Source: an uncultured Collinsella sp. (GTDB taxonomy: Bacteria > Actinomycetota > Coriobacteriia > Coriobacteriales > Coriobacteriaceae). Taken from it: DNA of 6,162 bases. The notes beneath the pieces were generated by a model. That model saw only the letters and a list, made by a program, of their open reading frames with translations. It had not been told where the DNA came from and searched no databases. Made by a program: the position numbers and the translations under genes. The DNA is taken from positions 1 to 6,162 of the forward strand of contig URNJ01000109.1 in assembly GCA_900549215.1 (NCBI GenBank), given 5' to 3'. Shown here piece after piece: positions 1 to 5,061 of the stretch; position 1 is the first letter of the stretch, and every line of letters starts with the position of its first letter.

Positions 1-99
1 AAGCCACGAACCGGAGCCGCTCTTCGCTGCAGGAGCTCCCGCAGCGGTAGCTTTGCGCGCAGGCGTCTTGGGAGCAGATGCCTTGGGACGATCGGACAC
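1..99 (-). CDS. Start of a downstream gene, probably phosphatidate cytidylyltransferase (5' part only)
   Basis: Only the first 33 codons are inside the window; the frame is open from a GTG at 99-97 to the window edge. The start is supported by a GAGGAGG Shine-Dalgarno 7 bases upstream and by lying 2 bases after the uppS stop, which implies translational coupling. The visible peptide begins MSDRPKASAPKTPARK and is rich in Lys, Ala, Pro and Ser, ending SGSGSW. It looks like a disordered, basic cytoplasmic tail with no recognisable domain. The name rests on gene order alone: cdsA, which makes CDP-diacylglycerol from phosphatidate and CTP at the membrane, follows uppS in many bacteria. The membrane-spanning body that would prove it lies outside the window, so no symbol is given. 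Confidence 0.6.
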   Translation of the reverse strand, partial: MSDRPKASAPKTPARKATAAGAPAAKSGSGSWL

Positions 100-101
100 G
101 A

Positions 102-896
102 TTAAGCCTCCTCGGTCTTGCTCAGTCCACCAAACCTACGGTCACGGCCCTGATAGGCCAAAATGGCGTCGACAAGGCCCCAACGATCAAAGTCGGGCCA
201 ATAGGTATCGGTGACGTAGAACTCGGAATAAGCCACCTGCCACAGCAGATAGTTCGAAAGGCGCAGCTCACCAGAAGTGCGAATCACAAGCTCAGGATCG
301 GGAAGGCCGGCGGTATAGAGGTGGGAAGCCACCATGTCGTCATCAATTGCGCCAGGATCGATCTTACCGGCGGCAGCGTCGAGTGCGATCTGACGGACAG
401 CGCGGGTAATCTCGGCACGCGCGCCGTAGTTGACGGCAAGCGCCAGCGTCATGCCGGTGTGATTGGCGCACTCGGCAAGACCGCGTTCAAAAACGTCGCG
501 GGTCTTCTTGGGCAGCGCGGAAATGTCACCCAAAAAGACAACGCGCACGTTTTCGCGCTTCAGAAGCGGCAGCTCGTCGATAAACGTCTTGGCAAACAGG
601 TGCATCAAGACGTTGACCTCATGCTGCGGGCGGTTCCAGTTTTCGGTAGAAAACGCATAGGCCGAAAGCACGTCGACGCCCAGACGCACGCAGGCGGTAA
701 TAATCTCACGAAGGGAGACGATACCCGCCTTGTGGCCCTCGGTGCGTGCAAGACCGCGCGATGTGGCCCAACGACCATTGCCGTCCATGATGCAAGAGAT
801 ATGGTGCGGAATGTTATTGAGGTCAAGGTCGGAAAAACCGACGCCCGCAGGGGCGTCGGCAAAGTACTCGACCAGTTTATGCTCGTCGTATTGCAC
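102..896 (-). CDS. uppS: Isoprenyl transferase (undecaprenyl diphosphate synthase family)
   Basis: A 264-residue cis-prenyltransferase. It condenses isopentenyl diphosphate units onto farnesyl diphosphate to make the C55 lipid carrier used for peptidoglycan and other wall polymers; it is a cytoplasmic, membrane-associated enzyme. Family signatures seen are IMDGNGRWA at 36-44, with the catalytic Asp at 38; GHKAG at 54-58; FSTENWNRP at 82-90; and IRTSGELRLSNYLLWQ at 205-220 followed by AYSEFY. WPDFD is at 233-237 and RRFGG at 253-257. The start is GTG at 896-894, one base after the frr stop, with GGAG 7 bases upstream. The roughly 30 residues before the first conserved segment make the N-terminus slightly longer than in E. 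coli UppS. Product chain length cannot be told from sequence alone; C55 is assumed from the operon. All key residues are present. Confidence 0.96.
   Translation of the reverse strand: MQYDEHKLVEYFADAPAGVGFSDLDLNNIPHHISCIMDGNGRWATSRGLARTEGHKAGIVSLREIITACVRLGVDVLSAYAFSTENWNRPQHEVNVLMHLFAKTFIDELPLLKRENVRVVFLGDISALPKKTRDVFERGLAECANHTGMTLALAVNYGARAEITRAVRQIALDAAAGKIDPGAIDDDMVASHLYTAGLPDPELVIRTSGELRLSNYLLWQVAYSEFYVTDTYWPDFDRWGLVDAILAYQGRDRRFGGLSKTEEA
107..113 (-). promoter_or_regulatory. Shine-Dalgarno for the gene starting at 99
   Basis: The minus strand reads GAGGAGG here, 7 bases before the GTG at 99. These bases also encode the Glu-Glu-Ala end of UppS, so the ribosome site is embedded in the upstream gene. 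It decides the GTG start, since no ATG lies in the visible reading frame. Confidence 0.75.
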
Positions 897-897
897 C

Positions 898-1434
898 TTA
901 GATCTCCATGACCTCGGCTTCTTTTTCCTTCAGAAGCTCCTCGACCTTGGCGACATACTCATCGGTGTGCTTCTGGACCTTGGCCTGCTCGCGACGGACA
1001 TCGTCCTCGGTGAGCTCCTCATCGCGCTCAAGCTTGTTGTTGAAGTCGCGACGGATGTTACGGATAGACACCTTGGCCTGCTCGGCGTACTCGCGGCACT
1101 CCTTGACGAGCTCGCGACGGCGCTCCTCGGTGGGAGCCGGGAACGGAAGACGAACGACGGTGCCATCGGAGTTGGGGGTAATACCCAGATCGGAAGCGCC
1201 GATGGCCTTGACGATAGCATTGATGAGTGCCTTGTCCCACGGCTCGATGAGCAGCATGTGGGCCTCGGGGGTCTTGACGGCGGCAACCTGCGTGACCGGC
1301 GTGGGAACACCGTAATAATCGACGGTGATGTCGGACAGAATGTTGGCATTGGCGCGGCCGGTACGGACCTTGGAGAAGTTATGCTTGAGGGACTCGAGCG
1401 ACTTGTCCATATGGGCGGTGATGTTCTCTGCCAT
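898..1434 (-). CDS. frr: Ribosome recycling factor
   Basis: A 178-residue protein, near the usual length of about 185. Ribosome recycling factor acts with EF-G to split the post-termination ribosome so the subunits can be reused. The conserved KVRTGRAN lies at 22-29, and the YYGVPTPV hinge/beta-domain segment at 40-47. ASDLGITPNSDG is at 80-91, LPFPAPTEERRRELVK at 96-111, and AKVSIRNIRRD, the conserved basic stretch of the long three-helix bundle, at 120-130. The C-terminal helix ends EEVLKEKE-like and finishes VMEI. Compared with E. coli RRF the N-terminus is about seven residues shorter. The ATG at 1434 has AGGAGG 7 bases upstream, lying inside the last codons of pyrH; the pyrH stop is only 2 bases before it. 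It is the second gene of the pyrH-frr-uppS operon. Confidence 0.97.
   Translation of the reverse strand: MAENITAHMDKSLESLKHNFSKVRTGRANANILSDITVDYYGVPTPVTQVAAVKTPEAHMLLIEPWDKALINAIVKAIGASDLGITPNSDGTVVRLPFPAPTEERRRELVKECREYAEQAKVSIRNIRRDFNNKLERDEELTEDDVRREQAKVQKHTDEYVAKVEELLKEKEAEVMEI
904..907 (-). promoter_or_regulatory. Shine-Dalgarno for uppS
   Basis: GGAG on the minus strand lies 7 bases before the GTG at 896 and falls within the last codons of frr (Met-Glu-Ile-stop). It supports GTG as the uppS initiator and suggests coupled translation with frr. Confidence 0.6.
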
Positions 1435-1436
1435 GC

Positions 1437-2159
1437 TTAATCCTCCTGATAGACGAGCGTGCCGACGGGCTCACCCGCGAGCGCGCGCTTGACAGTGTCC
1501 TCGCCATCGATGTTGAGGACCAAAATCGGCATACGGTTGTCCTGGCACAGTGCCGTAGCCGTGGAATCCATAACCTGCAGACCGCGGACGAGAACCTCGT
1601 GATAGGTAATCTTGTCAAAACGGACGGCATCAGCGCACTTGACGGGATCCTTATCGTAGATGCCGTCAACCTTGGTGGCTTTAATCAGAATCTCGGCGCC
1701 GATCTCACACGCACGAAGAGCCGCGGCGGTGTCGGTCGTAAAGTACGGATTGCCCGAACCGGCGGCAAAAATAACGACGTTGCCCTTGGAAAGGTGGTTG
1801 ATGGCGCGACGGCGAATATAGGGCTCGCAGATCTCGTTCATCTGGATAGCGCTCATCACGCGGCAGGGAACATCGTTATGCTCGAAGGCATCCTGCAGGG
1901 CGAGCGCGTTCATAACGGTTGCCAGCATGCCCATGTAGTCGGCCTGAGCACGCTCCATGCCACCGGCAGCGCCTGCCATGCCGCGGAAAATATTGCCGCC
2001 GCCGACAACGACGCCGACCTCATGGCCAACGGCGAGCAGCTCCTTGACCTGCTTAGCAAGATGGTCGGTAACCTTGGGGTCGATGCCATATTGGCCGTCG
2101 CCCATCAGCGCTTCGCCGGAAAGCTTAAGAAGCACGCGTTTATATCGGATGTCGGACAA
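1437..2159 (-). CDS. pyrH: Uridylate (UMP) kinase
   Basis: A 240-residue bacterial UMP kinase of the amino-acid-kinase fold, which phosphorylates UMP to UDP with ATP in pyrimidine nucleotide synthesis. It is hexameric and allosterically controlled by GTP and UTP in studied family members. Motifs seen are LKLSGEALMG at 11-20 (phosphate-binding Lys12), GGGNIFRG at 53-60, and QADYMGMLATVMNALALQD from 72. GSGNPYFTTDTAA, the UMP-binding loop, is at 134-146; KATKVDGIYDKDP, the nucleotide-binding segment, is at 160-172; MDSTA is at 197-201. The start is a TTG at 2159-2157, not ATG. It is preferred because the homologous N-terminus (RYKRVLLKLSGEA) begins right after it and AGGAGG lies 6 bases upstream. 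It is the first gene of a transcription unit separated from tsf by a terminator, and is followed by frr after 2 bases. Confidence 0.97.
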   Translation of the reverse strand: MSDIRYKRVLLKLSGEALMGDGQYGIDPKVTDHLAKQVKELLAVGHEVGVVVGGGNIFRGMAGAAGGMERAQADYMGMLATVMNALALQDAFEHNDVPCRVMSAIQMNEICEPYIRRRAINHLSKGNVVIFAAGSGNPYFTTDTAAALRACEIGAEILIKATKVDGIYDKDPVKCADAVRFDKITYHEVLVRGLQVMDSTATALCQDNRMPILVLNIDGEDTVKRALAGEPVGTLVYQED

Positions 2160-2165
2160 AGCGAT

Positions 2166-2171
2166 CCTCCT
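2166..2171 (-). promoter_or_regulatory. Shine-Dalgarno deciding the TTG start of pyrH
   Basis: The minus strand reads AAAGGAGGATCGCT and then TTG. The AGGAGG core is 6 bases from the TTG at 2159, which is ideal spacing, and there is no alternative ATG before the conserved kinase motif. Confidence 0.85.
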
Positions 2172-2189
2172 TTAGATTGAACTCTCAAC

Positions 2190-2198
2190 ATTCTATCA
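2190..2198 (-). promoter_or_regulatory. Probable extended -10 promoter for pyrH-frr-uppS
   Basis: The minus strand reads TGATAGAAT: an extended -10 (TG, one base, then TAGAAT, which differs from TATAAT at one position). No good -35 is found 16-18 bases upstream, which fits an extended -10 type. The site lies just after the tsf terminator and would give a leader of about 24 bases before the pyrH TTG. The need for a promoter here is strongly implied by the terminator; the exact position is my inference. Confidence 0.45.
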
Positions 2199-2200
2199 AA

Positions 2201-2216
2201 GGCTCTAAGAAGAGCC
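2201..2216 (-). repeat. Small perfect inverted repeat upstream of the pyrH -10
   Basis: GGCTCT and AGAGCC form a perfect 6-base-pair stem around a 4-base loop. On the minus strand it is followed by only three T residues, so it is a weak terminator at best. It lies between the strong terminator (2224-2254) and the pyrH -10, covering roughly the -35 to spacer area. It could be a back-up terminator, a processing site or an operator; the sequence does not tell which. Confidence 0.5.
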
Positions 2217-2219
2217 ATG

Positions 2220-2254
2220 AAAAAGCAGGCTGTGAGTAAAACCCACAGCCTGCT
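2220..2254 (-). terminator. Intrinsic terminator after tsf
   Basis: AGCAGGCTGTG (2224-2234) is the perfect complement of CACAGCCTGCT (2244-2254), giving an 11-base-pair stem with a 9-base loop. On the minus strand the stem runs into TTTTT (2224-2220), as expected for Rho-independent termination of rpsB-tsf transcription. It lies 23 bases after the tsf stop. On the plus strand the stem is followed by CATTACC, so it is directional. Confidence 0.92.
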
Positions 2255-2277
2255 CATTACCAGCTACAAGAGCTTAT

Positions 2278-3147
2278 TTACTCGCCACGGACCAGACGGT
2301 CAAAGGCAACGACGGTAATGGTGTCGCCGAGCTCCTTGGAGACCTGCTCTGCGTACTTCTTGATGGTGAGGGAGCTGTCCTTGATGAACTCCTGCTCGGT
2401 GAGCACGGACTGCTTGTAGAACTTCTCCAGACGGCCGACAGCCATCTTCTCCTGAATGGCCTCGGGCTTGCCGGACTCGGCAGCCTGAGCCATGTAGATC
2501 TGCTTCTCGTGCTCGACGGTCTCGGCCGGAACCTGATCGCGGGTAGCGCAGATCGGGGCGACAGCGGCAACCTGAAGGGCAACGTCGTGAGCGAAGGTCT
2601 TGAAGGATTCAGCCTGAGCGGTCTCAGCCTTCTCGAAGGCGAACTCGACGAGGACGCCGATCTTACCACCCATGTGGATGTAAGAAGCGAGCGCGCCGTT
2701 CTCAGCCTTGCGGGCAGCGAAGCGGGAGATCTTCATGTTCTCGCCCATGATGTGAATCATCTCGGTGAGCTCGGAGGAAACGGTCTCCTCGCCCATCGGC
2801 TTCTCGAGCAGAGCGTCGACGTCAGCAGGCTCGGTGGTAGCGACAACCTCAGCGACCTTGGAAGCAAAGCCGGTGAACTTGGCGTTAGAGCCAACGAAGT
2901 CGGTCTCGCAGGAGAGCTCGAGCAGAGCGCCGGTCTTGCCATCCTCGGAGACGAACGCGGCGACAGCGCCCTCGTTGGTCTCACGGCCAGCCTTCTTGGC
3001 AGCCTTGGCAAGGCCGTTCTTACGCAGAACGTCGACAGCGGCGTCCATGTCGCCGTCAGCCTCGACGAGAGCCTTCTTGCACTCCATCATCGGGGAGTCG
3101 GTCATCTCGCGGAGCTGCTTGACCATAGCGGCGGTAATCTGGGCCAT
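2278..3147 (-). CDS. tsf: Elongation factor Ts
   Basis: A 289-residue EF-Ts, the guanine nucleotide exchange factor that recharges EF-Tu by promoting GDP release. The N-terminal UBA-like domain (about 1-50) holds MVKQLREMTDSPMMECKKAL at 8-27. The EF-Tu-contacting core has ETDFVGSN at 81-88, the conserved TDFV motif. It is followed by two core subdomains including YIHMGGKIGVLVEF in the middle and a C-terminal segment ending VVAFDRLVRGE. Length is close to the E. coli protein (283). The ATG at 3147 is chosen because MAQITAAMVKQLRE matches the family start and AAGGA lies 6 bases upstream; an in-frame TTG five codons earlier (3162) overlaps that ribosome site and is rejected. It follows rpsB by 45 bases with no terminator between, so the two are co-transcribed, and it is followed by a strong terminator. 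Confidence 0.97.
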   Translation of the reverse strand: MAQITAAMVKQLREMTDSPMMECKKALVEADGDMDAAVDVLRKNGLAKAAKKAGRETNEGAVAAFVSEDGKTGALLELSCETDFVGSNAKFTGFASKVAEVVATTEPADVDALLEKPMGEETVSSELTEMIHIMGENMKISRFAARKAENGALASYIHMGGKIGVLVEFAFEKAETAQAESFKTFAHDVALQVAAVAPICATRDQVPAETVEHEKQIYMAQAAESGKPEAIQEKMAVGRLEKFYKQSVLTEQEFIKDSSLTIKKYAEQVSKELGDTITVVAFDRLVRGE

Positions 3148-3192
3148 TGTGGTTCCTTTCAAAGAGATGAAAAAGAATTAACTAAGACTGAT

Positions 3193-3921
3193 TTACTCGG
3201 CCTTGGGCTCAGCGGCCATCTCGGCCTCGGAGACCTGCTCCTTACCAGAGCCAGCGAGGCAGGCGTCAGCCATGAGCTCGCACATAAGGGTGACAGCGGA
3301 GATAGCGTCATCGTTGCAGGGGATGCCGTACTCGACCTCGTCGGGATCGGAGTTGGTGTCGATCAGGGCGACGACGGGGATGTTCAGGCGCTGAGCCTCC
3401 TTGATGGCGTTCTCCTCGCGCTTGGTGTCGATGACGAAGAGAGCCTGGGGCAGACCCTTCATGTCGCGGGCGCCACCGAGGTTGGTCTGGAGCTTGGTGA
3501 GCTCCTTGCCGAGAACAGCCTGCTCCTTCTTGGGCAGAACAGCCATGCGGCCGTCCTCGACCATGGCCTCGAGCTCCTCCATGCGGTTGATGCGGGAGCG
3601 GATGGTGACGAAGTTGGTCAGCATACCGCCGAGCCAACGCTGGTTGATGTAAGGCATGTTGGCGCGCTCAGCAGCGTTCTTGACGGCCTCCTGAGCCTGC
3701 TTCTTGGTGCCGACGAACAGCACGTTGCCACCCTTGGCGACGTTCTTGACGAAGGTGTAGGCCTGGTCGGCGTCGAGGATGGTCTGCTTGAGGTCGAGGA
3801 TGTAGATGCCGTTGCGCTCACCGAAGATGAACGGCTTCATCTTGGGGTTCCAGCGACGGGTCTGGTGACCGAAGTGGCAGCCGGCCTCGAGCAGGGTGCG
3901 GATATTAATCTTGGTAGCCAT
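3193..3921 (-). CDS. rpsB: 30S ribosomal protein S2
   Basis: A 242-residue uS2 protein, a component of the small ribosomal subunit that binds near the head-body junction together with S1 in species that have it. The conserved start MATKINIRTLLEAG is followed by GCHFGHQTRRWNPKMKPFI at 14-32. FVGTKKQAQEAV lies at 69-80, INQRWLGGMLTN at 92-103, the predicted helical arm at about 105-150, and VIDTKRE with IDTNSDPD at 163-169 and 187-194. The tail after about 224 is Glu/Ala-rich and variable, as usual in the family. The ATG at 3921 has AGGAGG 6 bases upstream. Codon use is strongly biased to C-ending codons, as in a highly expressed gene. The long upstream leader and promoter (see 3922-4091) suggest independent transcription and possible feedback control. 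Confidence 0.98.
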   Translation of the reverse strand: MATKINIRTLLEAGCHFGHQTRRWNPKMKPFIFGERNGIYILDLKQTILDADQAYTFVKNVAKGGNVLFVGTKKQAQEAVKNAAERANMPYINQRWLGGMLTNFVTIRSRINRMEELEAMVEDGRMAVLPKKEQAVLGKELTKLQTNLGGARDMKGLPQALFVIDTKREENAIKEAQRLNIPVVALIDTNSDPDEVEYGIPCNDDAISAVTLMCELMADACLAGSGKEQVSEAEMAAEPKAE

Positions 3922-4056
3922 GTTAAACCTCCTGTGGTTTGCCTCCGCGCGGGGTCATCCTCCAAAACCAACCCGGACATGTGCTACCAAAGCCCGGGCA
4001 CCACGGTATGAAGTAGCCGCGCGTGCGTGATAAAAACATGTTGCCGTGAAGCAACC
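3922..4056 (-). promoter_or_regulatory. Long structured leader of rpsB (candidate autoregulatory RNA)
   Basis: From the start site predicted by the promoter at 4063-4091, the rpsB mRNA would carry about 135 untranslated bases. Three complementary pairs are visible on the minus strand. CGCGCGG (4023-4017) pairs with CCGCGCG (3952-3946). Within it, GCTAC (4017-4013) pairs with GTAGC (3987-3983). CCCGG (3998-3994), in the loop of that hairpin, pairs with CCGGG (3976-3972) outside it, extendable by G-U pairs at both ends. That topology is an H-type pseudoknot closed by a GC stem just above the Shine-Dalgarno at 3933-3928. In E. coli, S2 represses its own mRNA through a pseudoknot-containing leader; this element could be a counterpart, but that is inference and no sequence match is claimed. 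No other gene is seen in this interval. Confidence 0.45.
4032..4055 (-). promoter_or_regulatory. Hairpin with T-run at the 5' end of the rpsB leader
   Basis: GTTGCT (4055-4050) pairs with GGCAAC (4045-4040), five Watson-Crick pairs plus one G-U around a 4-base loop. It is followed after ATG by TTTTT (4036-4032). It resembles a short, weak terminator or a 5' protective stem-loop directly at the predicted transcription start. A hairpin this close to the start cannot act as an ordinary attenuator for that promoter, but it could attenuate read-through from xerC. Confidence 0.35.
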
Positions 4057-4062
4057 CGATGA

Positions 4063-4091
4063 ATGATAGCAGGAATGCCTCTTCCTGCCAA
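4063..4091 (-). promoter_or_regulatory. Sigma70-type promoter of rpsB-tsf
   Basis: The minus strand has TTGGCA (4091-4086), a 17-base spacer, then TATCAT (4068-4063). Each hexamer matches the consensus at five of six positions and the spacing is ideal. The predicted start is near 4056, just upstream of the leader hairpin. It lies 50 bases after the xerC stop, and is the best promoter in the window. Confidence 0.75.
4069..4088 (-). repeat. Inverted repeat within the rpsB promoter
   Basis: GCAGGAA (4088-4082) and TTCCTGC (4075-4069) are perfect inverted arms separated by 6 bases. They overlap the last three bases of the -35 and run to the edge of the -10. The position fits an operator for a repressor or activator; a terminator is unlikely because no T-run follows on either strand. 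Confidence 0.4.
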
Positions 4092-4140
4092 CCCGCAATC
4101 AACACCACACACCTGAGTGCGGCGCGGGACGTGCCAGCCA

Positions 4141-5061
4141 CTATTCGCCGCGGGGATGGGCTTGAGCCACAGCCCGCTTAAGCCGATCGGGTGTGAGATG
4201 CGTGTAGATCTGCGTCGTGGACAGGCTCGCATGACCTAGCAGCTCTTGAACCGAGCGCAGGTCCGCACCGCCCTCGAGCAAGTCGGTCGCAAAGGTATGG
4301 CGCATCGCATGCGGGGCGATGTCAGCCGGAATGCCGGCGAGCGTCGCCAGCGTATGGAACCGCCGCCGGAGCATCGCGGCGCTCATGCGATTGCCGCGCG
4401 CCGATATAAGCAGCGGATGCGGCCCGGTAGCGAGGTCGCGGCGCTTTGCCCGAGCGAGCAACTCCGGCCTCCCCTCTTCAATATAGAGACGCGTCACATC
4501 GAGCGCACGACGATACAGAGGAACGATGCGCTCCTTGCTTCCCTTGCCCCACAGGCGCAGCGTGCGCTCGGACCATGAGATGGATTCCACATTGAGCGCC
4601 GCAAGCTCTGAGATGCGGGCACCCGAGGCATAGAGCAACTCGAGCATCGCCGCATCGCGCAGTCCCGCGGGTGTTGAGGTATCAGGCGTCTTGAGCAGCG
4701 CCTCGACCTGCTGGGTCGTAAGGACGCCCGGCAGGTCACGCGGCAGCTTGGGCGACGCGATCGCCGAGACCGCATCGCCCTCGACAATCCCCTCGGCAGC
4801 CATCCAGCGATAGAGAGATCGAATAGCCGACAGGTGCGCCGCAAGCGTTCGGGGAGCCACCTGCTCACGCGAAAGCTCGGCAAGATAGCGACGAATGGTG
4901 CGCACGTCGGCAGCGAAAGCATCAATATCCTCGCGCTCGCACCAGGCAGCAAAGCGCTCTAGCCTCGAGCCATAGGCCGTCACCGTGTTGGGAGAAAGCC
5001 CCTCAACGCGTGCGATATAGGCGATAAAAGAGTCGACGGTGTCGTACAGGTCAAAGGCTAT
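4141..5061 (-). CDS. xerC: Tyrosine recombinase XerC, probable non-canonical start
   Basis: A Xer-type tyrosine recombinase that resolves chromosome dimers at dif sites, normally with XerD at the septum. Numbered from the GTG at 4983, all six catalytic residues are present: Arg123 (GARISEL), Lys147 (WGKGSKER), His225 and Arg228 (HAMRHTFA), His251 (LLGHASLSTTQ) and the nucleophile Tyr260 (IYTHL). The spacing matches E. coli XerD. From that GTG the protein has 280 residues, short for the family (about 295-300), and would lose the start of the core-binding domain. The frame stays open upstream and encodes FDLYDTVDSF, IAYIARVEGLSPNT, clearly the missing helix. No ATG, GTG or TTG exists between the upstream stop (5169-5167) and 4983. 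I take ATA at 5061, which overlaps the trmFO stop and has GGAGG 9 bases upstream; this gives 306 residues. The assignment XerC rather than XerD rests on adjacency to trmFO. Confidence 0.9.
   Translation of the reverse strand: MAFDLYDTVDSFIAYIARVEGLSPNTVTAYGSRLERFAAWCEREDIDAFAADVRTIRRYLAELSREQVAPRTLAAHLSAIRSLYRWMAAEGIVEGDAVSAIASPKLPRDLPGVLTTQQVEALLKTPDTSTPAGLRDAAMLELLYASGARISELAALNVESISWSERTLRLWGKGSKERIVPLYRRALDVTRLYIEEGRPELLARAKRRDLATGPHPLLISARGNRMSAAMLRRRFHTLATLAGIPADIAPHAMRHTFATDLLEGGADLRSVQELLGHASLSTTQIYTHLTPDRLKRAVAQAHPRGE

Noticed and set aside
78..911. Plus-strand open frame of 277 codons opposite uppS
   Set aside because: It lies wholly antisense to a gene with all family motifs and has no recognisable domain.
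2509..4011. A 500-codon open frame on the plus strand across tsf, rpsB and the leader
   Set aside because: It lies opposite two certain, highly codon-biased genes. The Leu/Gly/Val/Asp-rich product with no domain is the usual shadow of such bias, and it runs through the rpsB promoter region.
3923..4039. A 38-codon leader open frame in the rpsB leader, ending one base before the rpsB ATG
   Set aside because: The stop position is striking, but there is no Shine-Dalgarno before its ATG, the Trp/Cys/Pro-rich peptide looks random, and its end is set by the TTTAAC next to the rpsB ribosome site.
4098..4138. Possible terminator for xerC: CCCGC with GCGGG enclosing a CCGCAC/GTGTGG stem
   Set aside because: Pairing is possible but the enclosed loop is long and no T-run follows, so it is not a convincing intrinsic terminator.
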